Source of the DNA: an uncultured bacterium
GTDB taxonomy: Bacteria; Pseudomonadota; Gammaproteobacteria; Burkholderiales; Burkholderiaceae_C
Direction of reading: 5' to 3'
Assembly: GCA_903928495.1 (NCBI GenBank)
Contig: CAIYQZ010000034.1
Span: forward strand, 62,001-126,000
Length of the DNA stretch: 64,000 nt
A model generated the notes under the pieces. It did no database searches. It was given only the letters and a program-made list of their open reading frames with translations, and was not told where the DNA came from. Shown here in pieces: positions 1-8,275 of this stretch (positions are counted from its first letter, which is position 1; the number at the start of each line of letters is the position of its first letter). Made by a program: the position numbers and the translations under genes.

Positions 1-422
1 TGGACGGAAACTTGCGCCAGTTCCACCCGCGAAAAGGCCGTTGCCTGGCACACCACAGCAACAGCTGTCTGGAAAACCACGGCACGACCACTCATGCGCG
101 TCAATTGCGCCACAGCGCGGTCGTGTGTTCCCGGTTTGCCCAGTGGTTCGCCGTTCAAGTCGGCCACCTGGTCGCTGCCAATGACGACTGCGTCCGGATG
201 AAGCCGTGCCACCGCGACTGCCTTGGCCATGGCCAGTCGCAATGCCAGTTGTTCAGGTGCCTCTCCGGCAAGAGGCGTTTCATCTACCTGGGGCGACACC
301 ACGCTGAAGGGGATGTCCAGCCGCGCCAGCAGAGACTTGCGGTACACGGATGTGGAGCCAAGGATCAACTCCCGGGCTGGAGCGTTGGCATGAGGGTCTC
401 GGGCAGCGGGCTGGGCAATCAT
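1..422 (-). CDS. yceF: Maf/YceF-family nucleotide pyrophosphatase (partial, runs off left edge)
   Basis: Reading the minus strand from an ATG at 422 gives an open frame to the window edge (about 140 residues). It has the Maf-family N-terminal signature: a LILGSTS segment, then a YRKSLLARL helix, a VDETPL stretch and VVIGSDQV, whose Asp is the expected catalytic residue. Family members hydrolyse non-canonical or modified nucleoside triphosphates; the YceF subgroup prefers 7-methyl-GTP. I assign YceF rather than the YhdE type because the gene is divergent from yceD-rpmF-plsX, the same arrangement as in E. coli. The C-terminal part is outside the window. The divergent spacer to yceD is only about 50 bases. 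Confidence 0.85.
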   Translation of the reverse strand, partial: MIAQPAARDPHANAPARELILGSTSVYRKSLLARLDIPFSVVSPQVDETPLAGEAPEQLALRLAMAKAVAVARLHPDAVVIGSDQVADLNGEPLGKPGTHDRAVAQLTRMSGRAVVFQTAVAVVCQATAFSRVELAQVSV

Positions 423-439
423 GGATGGGTTGTGGGTTC

Positions 440-467
440 TTGGCAGAGTCGACGATTCTCTTACACT
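440..467 (+). promoter_or_regulatory. Candidate sigma-70 promoter for yceD
   Basis: A ttggca box (440-445) and a tacact box (462-467) are separated by 16 bases. The expected transcription start is near 474, which is the A of the yceD ATG, so the transcript would be leaderless or nearly so. This is motif matching by eye only. Confidence 0.4.
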
Positions 468-473
468 GACCTC

Positions 474-1040
474 ATGAGCAGCCACTTTTCCCCCGAGCAA
501 CTGGATGTGATGTCCTTTGCCCGTGCCCGCGCCCACCTGGACTCCCGCCTGACCCGTGACGTTGACGGGGCCAGCTTGGCACGGCTCTTCAACCGGTTGA
601 GCGATGAGGCCTGCGAGCCCCAGGGTCTGAATTCCGTGTCCTGGCACGCTCAAGCCGAGTTGCGCCCAGGGGCCAGTGGAGAGCTCCAGCCATGGCTCAG
701 TCTGGAAGTGGAGTGCAGCGTGCGTCTGGTGTGCCAGCGTTGCCTGACGCCAGCCGACATATCGGTCTCGGCACAGCGGTGGTTCCGTTTTGTGGCCGAC
801 GAAGCCACTGCGGCGGCCGAAGACGACGAGTCAGACGAAGACGTGCTGGCACTTGAGCCCCGATTCAACCTCATTGAACTGGTCGAAGACGAGCTGTTGA
901 TGGCCATCCCGCTGGTGCCAATGCATGACGTGTGTCCAGATGTGGTTCCCACCTCCGCAGGCGAGGAAGAGTTTCAGGCGGTGCTCGAAAGTCGCCCTTC
1001 CGCATTTGCGGCTTTGGCTCAACTCAAAAAGCCAACCTGA
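474..1040 (+). CDS. yceD: YceD family (DUF177) protein, 23S rRNA accumulation protein
   Basis: A 188-residue acidic protein of the DUF177/YceD family, which in other bacteria is linked to 23S rRNA accumulation and is nearly always followed by rpmF. The family CxxC pair is visible as LVCQRC near residue 88, followed by an acidic stretch rich in D and E. The frame stays open far upstream, but that part is antisense to yceF. The ATG at 474 gives the usual family length and is just after a promoter-like sequence. It lacks an obvious Shine-Dalgarno sequence. The gene lies directly before rpmF. Confidence 0.85.
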   Translation: MSSHFSPEQLDVMSFARARAHLDSRLTRDVDGASLARLFNRLSDEACEPQGLNSVSWHAQAELRPGASGELQPWLSLEVECSVRLVCQRCLTPADISVSAQRWFRFVADEATAAAEDDESDEDVLALEPRFNLIELVEDELLMAIPLVPMHDVCPDVVPTSAGEEEFQAVLESRPSAFAALAQLKKPT

Positions 1041-1048
1041 ACGACATC

Positions 1049-1077
1049 TGGCCAGCGAGCTGACGGCTTGCTATAAT
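1049..1077 (+). promoter_or_regulatory. Candidate sigma-70 promoter for rpmF and the fab operon
   Basis: A perfect tataat at 1072-1077 lies 17 bases after tggcca (1049-1054, four of six matches to the -35 consensus), about 70 bases before the rpmF ATG. The -10 box is strong and the -35 box is weak. It would separate rpmF and plsX-fab expression from yceD. Confidence 0.5.
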
Positions 1078-1148
1078 CTCGGGTTTCGCGCTGTGCCCCC
1101 TTGGGTTGTGCGCTTTTTTCCAACCTCACACACCCTCAGGAGCGGATC

Positions 1149-1331
1149 ATGGCCGTCCAACAAAACAAAAAGTCCCCTTCCAAGCGCGGCATGCACCGTT
1201 CGCACAACGCCCTGAACGTGCCAGGCATCGCGCTTGAGCCCACCACTGGTGAAGTGCACCTGCGTCACCACATCAGCCCCACCGGTTTTTACCGTGGTCG
1301 CAAGGTGTTGAAAACCAAAGACGAGGCGTGA
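1149..1331 (+). CDS. rpmF: 50S ribosomal protein L32
   Basis: A 60-residue basic protein beginning [19 protein letters not shown], the conserved N-terminus of bacterial L32. The ATG at 1149 has a good Shine-Dalgarno sequence (aggag, 1138-1142). L32 is a structural protein of the large ribosomal subunit. As in E. coli it is followed by plsX and the fab genes, coupling ribosome and membrane-lipid synthesis. A terminator-like hairpin separates it from plsX. The zinc-ligand cysteines found in some L32 proteins are absent, so this is the cysteine-free type. Confidence 0.97.
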   Translation: MAVQQNKKSPSKRGMHRSHNALNVPGIALEPTTGEVHLRHHISPTGFYRGRKVLKTKDEA

Positions 1332-1365
1332 CCTCTCTGGCCTGCTGACAGGTCTGCAAAACCCA

Positions 1366-1396
1366 GGCCCGCATGCCCCATGCGGGCCTTTGTTTT
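1366..1396 (+). terminator. Intrinsic terminator or attenuator between rpmF and plsX
   Basis: A perfect nine-base stem (ggcccgcat at 1366-1374, atgcgggcc at 1380-1388) with a five-base loop is followed by tttgtttt. This is the form of a rho-independent terminator. Because plsX and the fab genes continue on the same strand 50 bases later, it may act as a partial terminator that lowers plsX-fab relative to rpmF. Confidence 0.65.
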
Positions 1397-1441
1397 GTGG
1401 GTCATCGGTTTGGGGCCTTTGCCCAGTCAACAGAGCATTTG

Positions 1442-2503
1442 ATGATCACCATTGCCGTGGATTGCATGGGGGGAGATTTCGGCCCGCCCGTGACCCTGCC
1501 CGCCTGTGAGTCCTTTCTGGCTTCCCACCCCGACGCCCGGTTGGTGCTGGTTGGTCGCCCTGACACCTTGCAGTCTTGTCCCGCGCTGGCCGCACACGAC
1601 CGCTGTGTTTGGGTGTCAGCCTCGGAAGTTGTGGCCATGGATGACCCGGTGGAGGTGGCTCTGCGGCGGAAAAAAGACTCGTCGATGCGGGTGGCCATTC
1701 AACAGGTAAAGGAAGGCAAGGCAGATGCAGTCGTGTCATCGGGTAACACTGGTGCGTTGATGGCCATTGCCCGCTACGTGCTCAAGACACTGGAGGGCAT
1801 TGATCGCCCGGCCATTGCGTCCCAGTTGCCCAACCAGACGGGTGGCTCGACCACGGTTCTTGACCTCGGTGCCAATGTCGATTGCAGCGCGCAGCATCTG
1901 TTGCAATTTGCCGTGATGGGGTCGGCACTGGTGTCGGCCATCTCCGGGCAACGGAATCCCAGTGTGGGATTGCTCAACGTCGGGGAAGAGGTGATCAAGG
2001 GCAGTGAAGTCATCAAGCAGGCGGGCGAATTGCTGCGCAGTGCTGCTCAGTCAGGTGACCTGAACTTTGTCGGCAATGTCGAGGGCAACGATATTTTCAA
2101 AGGCACGGCGGATGTCGTCGTATGCGACGGTTTCGTAGGCAATGTGGCGTTGAAAGCCAGTGAAGGCCTGGCCAGCATGATCAGTGGCTTCATCCGCCAG
2201 GAGTTCTCGCGCAACCCCTTTCGCAAGCTTGCGGCCTTGGCTGCGTATCCCGTCCTGTCGGCATTCAAGCGACGCGTGGACCATCGGCGCTACAACGGCG
2301 CCGCTCTGTTGGGGTTGCGCGGTCTGGTCTTCAAAAGCCACGGTTCAGCGGATGCGTTTGCTTTCAGCGTGGCCCTCGCGCGGGCTTATGATGCCGCCCA
2401 CAACGGTTTGCTGATCCAGGTGCAGGCCCAGATCAAGCGGGCCGCACCCCTGATGGCGGGGCCTTCCGCGGCCACTGCGGACATGGGCGGTCCGGACAAC
2501 TGA
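1442..2503 (+). CDS. plsX: Phosphate acyltransferase PlsX
   Basis: A 353-residue protein beginning [15 protein letters not shown], the PlsX hallmark. It converts acyl-ACP and phosphate to acyl-phosphate, the acyl donor for PlsY in the first step of phospholipid synthesis. It is a peripheral, cytoplasmic membrane-associated enzyme. The GNTGALMA segment near residue 100 and DLGANVDC near residue 140 are conserved family features. ATG 1442 is chosen because it places the family N-terminus at residue 1; upstream in-frame sequence overlaps the hairpin. fabH follows after 10 bases. Confidence 0.96.
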   Translation: MITIAVDCMGGDFGPPVTLPACESFLASHPDARLVLVGRPDTLQSCPALAAHDRCVWVSASEVVAMDDPVEVALRRKKDSSMRVAIQQVKEGKADAVVSSGNTGALMAIARYVLKTLEGIDRPAIASQLPNQTGGSTTVLDLGANVDCSAQHLLQFAVMGSALVSAISGQRNPSVGLLNVGEEVIKGSEVIKQAGELLRSAAQSGDLNFVGNVEGNDIFKGTADVVVCDGFVGNVALKASEGLASMISGFIRQEFSRNPFRKLAALAAYPVLSAFKRRVDHRRYNGAALLGLRGLVFKSHGSADAFAFSVALARAYDAAHNGLLIQVQAQIKRAAPLMAGPSAATADMGGPDN

Positions 2504-2513
2504 GTTTCACTTC

Positions 2514-3527
2514 ATGGCACGTTTTTCCCGAATTTCTGGCACTGGCAGCGCGCTGCCTCCCCGCCGGTTGAGCAATGCAGACATGGTCGAGTTGCTTGCC
2601 GAACGCGGTCTCGAGAGCAGCGATGAGTGGATCGTGGAGCGCACCGGCATCCGCAACCGCCACTTCGTGTCCGACGGCATGCAGGCCAGCGACCTGGCTT
2701 TTCAAGCCTGTCGTGCTGCTTTGGCCGCCGCCGGGCTGAAGGTGTCGGACATTGACCTGATCGTGGTGGCCACCTCCACGCCCGACATGGTGTTTCCGTC
2801 CACGGCCACCATCCTGCAACACAAATTGACCCAAGCGGCGTTGGCCGAAGGCGATGCCAGCGGGGCCGGTGGCGCTGCGTTTGACGTTCAGGCCGTGTGC
2901 AGTGGCTTCATCTACGCCTTGACGGTGGCCGACTCGCTGGTTAAAACCGGCACGGCCAGCAAGGCGCTGGTGGTGGGAGCAGAGGTGTTCTCCCGGATAC
3001 TGGATTTCAACGACCGCACCACGTGCGTGCTGTTTGGCGACGGCGCAGGGGCTGTTGTGCTCGAAGCGTGCGACACCGGAGGCGCCGGCATTTTGGCCAC
3101 CGATATCCACGCCGACGGCAAACACACCGGCATCCTGTGTGTACCGGGCACCGTGTCGGGTGGACAGGTGCTGGGTGACCCGCTGCTGAAGATGGACGGC
3201 CAGGCCGTGTTCAAGCTGGCCGTGGGGGTGCTGGAAGACGCCGCCCGTGCCGTGCTGGCCAAAGCGGGCAAAACCGAGGCCGATGTCGATTGGCTGGTGC
3301 CCCACCAGGCCAACATCCGCATCATGCAAAGCACGGCGCGCAAGTTGAAACTGCCCATGGACAAAGTGGTGGTCACGGTGGATCAGCACGGCAACACCTC
3401 GGCAGCCTCCATTCCCCTTGCGCTGGACCATGCCGTGCGGGCTGGTCAGATCAAGCCAGGCCAAACCGTGCTGATGGAAGGTGTGGGTGGGGGATTCACC
3501 TGGGGTGCAGTGTTGGTGAAAATGTGA
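2514..3527 (+). CDS. fabH: Beta-ketoacyl-ACP synthase III
   Basis: A 337-residue condensing enzyme that joins acetyl-CoA and malonyl-ACP to start type II fatty acid synthesis. The Cys-His-Asn triad is visible: Cys129 in AVCSGF, His in VPHQAN and Asn in HGNTSAAS. It is slightly longer than the E. coli enzyme because of an insertion of about 15 residues ([16 protein letters not shown], residues 105-120) before the catalytic Cys loop. Insertions here are, to my knowledge, common in Burkholderiales FabH. It is tightly linked to plsX (10-base gap). Confidence 0.97.
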   Translation: MARFSRISGTGSALPPRRLSNADMVELLAERGLESSDEWIVERTGIRNRHFVSDGMQASDLAFQACRAALAAAGLKVSDIDLIVVATSTPDMVFPSTATILQHKLTQAALAEGDASGAGGAAFDVQAVCSGFIYALTVADSLVKTGTASKALVVGAEVFSRILDFNDRTTCVLFGDGAGAVVLEACDTGGAGILATDIHADGKHTGILCVPGTVSGGQVLGDPLLKMDGQAVFKLAVGVLEDAARAVLAKAGKTEADVDWLVPHQANIRIMQSTARKLKLPMDKVVVTVDQHGNTSAASIPLALDHAVRAGQIKPGQTVLMEGVGGGFTWGAVLVKM

Positions 3528-3530
3528 GCT

Positions 3531-3576
3531 GAATTGTCAATACAGACAAGCGGTAGAACCTGTTTTTATTCATAAA
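3531..3576 (+). repeat. Dispersed repeat, copy A, directly before the fabD start codon
   Basis: An AT-rich element with a tcaatacagacaagcggt core followed by a T-rich tail (tttttattcataaa) that ends at the base before the fabD ATG. The core matches copy C2 (37221-37269) almost exactly, and the tail resembles copies B and E. No Shine-Dalgarno sequence is visible for fabD, so the repeat forms its translation-initiation region. Confidence 0.6.
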
Positions 3577-4527
3577 ATGAGCGCATTTGCATTTGTATTT
3601 CCTGGTCAAGGTTCTCAGGCAGTCGGCATGCTGGATGCATGGGGTGACCACCCTGCCGTCATCGCCACGCTGCAAGAAGCGTCCGATGCCTTGGGTGAAG
3701 ACGTTGGCCAGCTCATCCACGCCGGACCCAAAGAGGCCCTGGCCCTGACCACCAATACCCAGCCCGTGATGTTGGTGGCCGGTGTGGCCGCCTACCGCGC
3801 CTGGGCCGCTGAGGGCGGTGCAACGCCGTCCGTGGTGGCGGGCCATTCTCTCGGCGAGTACTCAGCCCTGGTGGCATCGGGTGTGTTGACGTTGGCGCAA
3901 GCAGCCCCACTGGTGCGTTTTCGGGCAGCGGCCATGCAGGAGGCCGTGCCTGTGGGCGTGGGTGCCATGGCTGCAATCCTTGGCATGGGCGCGGCGGCTG
4001 TGGTCGCCGGTTGTGCAGAGGTTCAGGCGCTGTTCCCGGCTGGTTCGGGTGAGGTGGTGGAAGCAGTGAACTTCAATGACCCAGCGCAAACCGTGATTGC
4101 GGGCAGCAAAGCAGCGGTCGAAAAAGCCTGCGAAGTGCTCAAAGCCAGCGGGGCCAAAAGAGCGTTGCCGTTGCCCGTCTCGGCACCGTTCCACTCCAGC
4201 CTCATGAAGCCTGCGGCAGAGCGCCTGAAAGAAAAACTGGCTGACACAGTGTTCGCTGCGCCGCAGATACCCGTGGTCAACAACATCGATGTGCTGGTGC
4301 AGACCAGCGCCGATGCCGTCCGTGAAGCGCTCTACCGCCAGGCCTTTGGCCCAGTGCGCTGGGTGGAATGCGTGCAGGCCATCAAGGCCCGTGGCGTTCA
4401 CACGCTGGTCGAATGTGGTCCTGGCAAGGTCCTGGCTGGCATGGTCAAGCGCATCGACTCCGAGCTGACTGGGCTGGCCCTCTATGACCCGGCCACGCTG
4501 GCCGATGTGAAAGGACAGTTGTCATGA
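3577..4527 (+). CDS. fabD: Malonyl-CoA:ACP transacylase
   Basis: A 316-residue protein that transfers malonyl from CoA to ACP. It starts MSAFAFVFPGQGSQ, the conserved oxyanion-hole N-terminus. The nucleophile is Ser91 in GHSLGEYSAL, and the later PVSAPFHSSLM segment carries the catalytic His. The usual length for FabD is about 310. The stop overlaps the fabG start by four bases (ATGA), so the two are translationally coupled. The 49-base gap from fabH is filled by a dispersed repeat rather than a ribosome binding site. Confidence 0.97.
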   Translation: MSAFAFVFPGQGSQAVGMLDAWGDHPAVIATLQEASDALGEDVGQLIHAGPKEALALTTNTQPVMLVAGVAAYRAWAAEGGATPSVVAGHSLGEYSALVASGVLTLAQAAPLVRFRAAAMQEAVPVGVGAMAAILGMGAAAVVAGCAEVQALFPAGSGEVVEAVNFNDPAQTVIAGSKAAVEKACEVLKASGAKRALPLPVSAPFHSSLMKPAAERLKEKLADTVFAAPQIPVVNNIDVLVQTSADAVREALYRQAFGPVRWVECVQAIKARGVHTLVECGPGKVLAGMVKRIDSELTGLALYDPATLADVKGQLS

Positions 4528-5273
4528 GTGAAATGAAATTCGAGGGGCAGGTCGCCCTGGTCACCGGTGCATCTCGCGGCATTGGTGCGGCCATCGCGCT
4601 GGATTTGGCCCGCAAAGGCCTTAAGGTGGTCGGTACAGCCACGTCCGACGACGGAGCCGCCAAAATCAGCAATGCTCTGTCTGCCTTTGGTGGCTGCCGT
4701 GGGGCGAACCTCAACGTGAACGATGCGGTGGCGGCTGAAGCCCTGATCGACAGCATCGTGAAAGAACACGGTGCTTTGCACGTGCTGGTGAACAACGCCG
4801 GCATCACCCGCGACATGCTGGCCATGCGTCTGAAAGACGATGACTGGGATGCCGTGCTGGATACCAACCTCAAGGCCGTGTTCCGGATGAGCCGTGCCGT
4901 CATTCGTCCTATGATGAAGCAGCGTTATGGCCGTATCATCAGCATCACCAGCGTGGTGGGTGCGTCGGGCAACCCGGGTCAGGCCAACTACGCCGCCGCC
5001 AAAGCGGGTGTGGCCGGTATGACACGTGCATTGGCGCGTGAACTCGGCAGCCGCAACATCACCGTCAACTGTGTGGCGCCAGGGTTCATCGAGACCGACA
5101 TGACCGCTTCACTGCCTGAAGACCAGCAGAAAGCCTTGCTCACCCAAATCCCTCTCGGGCACTTGGGCAAACCTTCGGACATCGCGCACGCGGTCGTGTA
5201 CCTGGCCAGCCCGTATGCTGGTTATGTCACCGGCCAGGAACTGCATGTCAACGGGGGCATGTACATGGCCTGA
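4524..5273 (+). CDS. fabG: 3-oxoacyl-ACP reductase
   Basis: A 249-residue short-chain dehydrogenase that reduces 3-ketoacyl-ACP with NADPH in the elongation cycle. The Rossmann motif TGASRGIG lies at residues 14-21, NNAG at 90-93, and the catalytic Ser143, Tyr156 and Lys160 (YAAAK) are in place. The terminal VNGGMYM is typical. It overlaps fabD by four bases and is followed by acpP after a 121-base gap with its own possible promoter. Confidence 0.97.
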   Translation: MSEMKFEGQVALVTGASRGIGAAIALDLARKGLKVVGTATSDDGAAKISNALSAFGGCRGANLNVNDAVAAEALIDSIVKEHGALHVLVNNAGITRDMLAMRLKDDDWDAVLDTNLKAVFRMSRAVIRPMMKQRYGRIISITSVVGASGNPGQANYAAAKAGVAGMTRALARELGSRNITVNCVAPGFIETDMTASLPEDQQKALLTQIPLGHLGKPSDIAHAVVYLASPYAGYVTGQELHVNGGMYMA

Positions 5274-5355
5274 CGGCCTGTGTGTCCCTGCAAACAAACG
5301 TCGTTGGTCAGTCGCCCGGCGGGCCGGTCAGGGGCAACTCCCTGGCCGCAGCTAA

Positions 5356-5634
<279 letters not shown>

Positions 5635-5728
5635 TGACCATGCGTTGCTGCGGGGCACTCACGAACAGGCACCTTCACCCTGAGTGGAGGCAGCAAGACA
5701 CCCGACACGTCTTGACCGGAGGGTTGGC

Positions 5729-6976
5729 ATGAGCCGCCGTCGTGTGGTCGTGACGGGCCTGGGCTGTGTGAGCCCTGTGGGCAATACCGTACCCGAAGCG
5801 TGGGCCAACATTCTGGCTGGGCGATCGGGCATCGGGTTGATCAGTAAATTCGACACGTCGGCCTTTGCCTGCAAGGTGGCTGGCGAGGTCAAAAATTTCG
5901 ATCTGGAGTCGTACATCAGCGCCAAAGAAGCGCGCACGATGGACAGCTTCATTCACTTTGGCATTGCTGCTGCGGCCCAGGCCGTGGCAGATGCGGGCTT
6001 GCCTGTGGGCGATGCTCTGGACGAAGAAGCCGCCAACCGCATCGGTTGCATCATTGGTTCGGGCATTGGTGGCTTGCCGCTGATCGAGTCCATGCGAGAC
6101 GAATTCAATGCGCGTGGCCCCCGCCGCATTTCCCCGTTTTTTGTGCCTGCGTCCATCATCAACATGATCTCTGGTCATGTGTCGATGCGTTTTGGCTTCA
6201 AAGGCCCCAACCTGGCTGTGGTGACCGCGTGTACGACCGGTCTGCACTGCATCGGTGAGGCCAGCCGCAAGATCGAATACGGCGACGCCGACGTGTTCGT
6301 GGCGGGCGGTGCCGAGGCCACAGTCTCCCCGTTGGGTGTCGGTGGTTTCGCGGCCATGCGAGCGCTCAGTACGCGCAATGACGATCCCGCCACTGCATCC
6401 CGCCCGTGGGACAGGGATCGCGACGGTTTTGTCCTGGGCGAGGGAGCCGGCGTGATGGTGCTGGAATCCTACGAACACGCCAAAGCCCGCGGTGCCCGTA
6501 TCTATGCCGAAGTGTCTGGTTACGGCATGAGCGCGGATGCCGGACACATGACGGCACCCAGCATGGATGGCCCACGCCGTGCCATGGTCAATGCGCTTGC
6601 CAATGCCGGTGTCAACATCGATCAGGTGGATTACCTGAACGCACACGGAACCTCCACCCCGTTGGGCGACGTGAACGAAACAAAGGCCATCAAGGCGGCA
6701 TTGGGCGAACACGCGCACAAAGTGGTTGTCAACTCCACCAAGTCCATGACCGGCCATTTGCTGGGCGGTGCAGGTGGCCTGGAAAGTGTGTTCACGGTGC
6801 TGGCCTTGCATCACCAGAAGAGCCCGCCCACCATCAACATTTTCAACCAGGATCCCGAGTGTGATCTGGACTACTGCGCCAACACTGCGCGGGACATGAA
6901 GATCGACGTGGCGCTGAAAAACAATTTCGGATTCGGCGGTACCAACGGCTCGCTGGTGTTCAAGCGCCTGTCCTGA
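5729..6976 (+). CDS. fabF: Beta-ketoacyl-ACP synthase II
   Basis: A 415-residue condensing enzyme of fatty acid elongation. It starts MSRRRVVVTGLGCVSPVG. The catalytic Cys168 lies in VTACTTGLH and the two His in NAHGTST and TGHLLGGAGG, giving the Cys-His-His triad of FabF. ATG 5729 is chosen over an upstream in-frame ATG at 5684 because it gives the family N-terminus and has a ggagg ribosome binding site just upstream. It is the last fab gene; a perfect hairpin follows 40 bases after the stop. Confidence 0.97.
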   Translation: MSRRRVVVTGLGCVSPVGNTVPEAWANILAGRSGIGLISKFDTSAFACKVAGEVKNFDLESYISAKEARTMDSFIHFGIAAAAQAVADAGLPVGDALDEEAANRIGCIIGSGIGGLPLIESMRDEFNARGPRRISPFFVPASIINMISGHVSMRFGFKGPNLAVVTACTTGLHCIGEASRKIEYGDADVFVAGGAEATVSPLGVGGFAAMRALSTRNDDPATASRPWDRDRDGFVLGEGAGVMVLESYEHAKARGARIYAEVSGYGMSADAGHMTAPSMDGPRRAMVNALANAGVNIDQVDYLNAHGTSTPLGDVNETKAIKAALGEHAHKVVVNSTKSMTGHLLGGAGGLESVFTVLALHHQKSPPTINIFNQDPECDLDYCANTARDMKIDVALKNNFGFGGTNGSLVFKRLS

Positions 6977-7001
6977 GGCCCCAATTCCCCGGTCACTGTC
7001 C

Positions 7002-7523
7002 TTGCCAGCCTCCCTCAACAGCGCCCCACCGGTGTCCTATCCGGTGGGGCGCTGTGCATTTGCAGGCAAGGCATTGTTGGTTCTGGTGTGTGTGGGCGCT
7101 GTCTTGCAAGCGGGGGCATGGTGGCAGTGGTGGCCTACGGGGGCCTGGGTGCCCTGGCGGTTCTGGACCGCCTCGGGTGTGTGGTGCCTGGTGGTGGTGT
7201 TGGCCTGGCTCCAGTGGCGGCGTCTGCCCGTGGGTTGGTTGATCTGGGACCCCGCGCTGGTCAGCGATGCCACGGGACGTAATCCCGATCCCGACACACG
7301 TGCGCTGAACGAAGGTTGGTGGTGGGAGAGTGATGCGGGCTTGCACGGTCAGGCTCTGGCACAGGTGCAGTCTGTGTGGATGGGGCAACGTCGGGGCCTG
7401 CTGCGTGTGAGGTTTGGCGGTGATTCGCTTGTTGCGCGTGGTGTATGGCTGTGCGTGGAACAGAGATCGGCACCCGAGCGCTGGCTGGCTTTGCGTCGAG
7501 CACTGCTGGGGCAAACGCTCTGA
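7002..7523 (+). CDS. Hypothetical small membrane protein between fabF and rpoE
   Basis: I do not recognise a named family. The frame encodes up to 173 residues, very rich in Trp, with two predicted membrane segments (about residues 22-40 and 52-72) and a soluble C-terminus of about 100 residues. That part ends in a WLCVEQRSAPERWLALRRALL-like Arg-rich segment, reminiscent of small YcxB-like or protein YgfX-type membrane proteins found beside rpoE genes, but this is only a shape resemblance. The first start is TTG at 7002; GTG codons at 7032 and 7044 are alternatives. A strong hairpin overlaps the first 18 codons, which favours a later start. The stop is 39 bases before rpoE. Confidence 0.6.
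   Translation: MPASLNSAPPVSYPVGRCAFAGKALLVLVCVGAVLQAGAWWQWWPTGAWVPWRFWTASGVWCLVVVLAWLQWRRLPVGWLIWDPALVSDATGRNPDPDTRALNEGWWWESDAGLHGQALAQVQSVWMGQRRGLLRVRFGGDSLVARGVWLCVEQRSAPERWLALRRALLGQTL
7018..7055 (+). terminator. Perfect 15-bp hairpin after fabF
   Basis: Bases 7018-7032 and 7041-7055 are exact reverse complements (15 pairs, nearly all GC) around an eight-base loop. It starts 42 bases after the fabF stop. There is no T-tract, so it is not a classical intrinsic terminator. It may still end or stabilise the 3' end of the fab transcript. Confidence 0.5.
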
Positions 7524-7561
7524 CGCAGCCACTCGGGTATATTCGCGCGCCTGACCTCGCC

Positions 7562-8245
7562 ATGACTTCTGCCCCTCCTCCGACAGACCCCTCTCTCCCG
7601 CCCGCCGAAGCTGACCCTGCACAGCCGTTGCGGCCTGTCGACGTCGACGCCGAACTGGTGCGCAGGGCAGTGGCAGGCGAGTCCAAGGCGTTCGAACTGC
7701 TGGTCATCAAGTACCAGCGACGAGTGGAGCGCCTGATCGGGCGCATGGTACGCGATGTCGATCTGGTGCCCGACATTGCACAGGAAACGTTCATCAGGGC
7801 CTACCGCGCCATGGGCAATTTCCGCGGGGACTCGCAGTTCTACACCTGGCTCTACCGCATAGCCGTCAACACCGCCAAGAAGCACTTGATGGACATGAAG
7901 CGCAATCCGGTGGTGTCCATGTCGGCGATGAATTCCAGTGACGACGATGAAACTTCTTCGCAGGACACCGAACTAAGCTGGGCGGCCGCAGACACCGAGA
8001 CGCCCGAAGCGGTGTTGGCCAGCAAGGAAATTGCCCAAGCTGTGAACGCCGTGATGGATGCATTGCCTGAAGAACTGCGCCAAGCCATCACTCTGCGTGA
8101 AATTGAAGGAATGAGTTACGAAGACATCGCCCAGGCGCTGGAGTGCCCGATAGGCACCGTCCGGTCGCGGATTTTCCGTGCCCGCGAGGCAATTTCGGTC
8201 CGCATCAAGCCCATGCTGGATCGCCAGACCGGCAAACGTTGGTGA
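7562..8245 (+). CDS. rpoE: RNA polymerase sigma-E factor (RpoE/AlgU type)
   Basis: A 227-residue ECF sigma factor. Region 2 is clear (QETFIRAYRAMGNFRGDSQF, then WLYRIAVNTAKKH), as is the region 4 helix-turn-helix (MSYEDIAQALECPIGTVRSR). ATG 7562 begins MTSAPPPTDP and gives a Pro-rich leader of about 25 residues, slightly longer than E. coli RpoE. The next genes are rseA, rseB and a DegP-type protease, the classical envelope-stress module. A tatatt box at 7538-7543 could be its -10 element, although the -35 is unclear. Confidence 0.95.
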   Translation: MTSAPPPTDPSLPPAEADPAQPLRPVDVDAELVRRAVAGESKAFELLVIKYQRRVERLIGRMVRDVDLVPDIAQETFIRAYRAMGNFRGDSQFYTWLYRIAVNTAKKHLMDMKRNPVVSMSAMNSSDDDETSSQDTELSWAAADTETPEAVLASKEIAQAVNAVMDALPEELRQAITLREIEGMSYEDIAQALECPIGTVRSRIFRAREAISVRIKPMLDRQTGKRW

Positions 8246-8275
8246 ATGGGCCCAGCCCCCAATTGAGAACACGCC

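Noticed and set aside
12-473. Extended N-terminus of yceD in the same frame
   Set aside because: It is antisense to a convincing Maf/YceF gene, and the ATG at 474 gives the normal DUF177 length.
5675-7018. Long minus-strand frame opposite fabF
   Set aside because: High-GC shadow with His-rich composition; fabF on the plus strand is unambiguous. The same holds for long frames opposite plsX/fabH, lepA, era, acnB and trpB.
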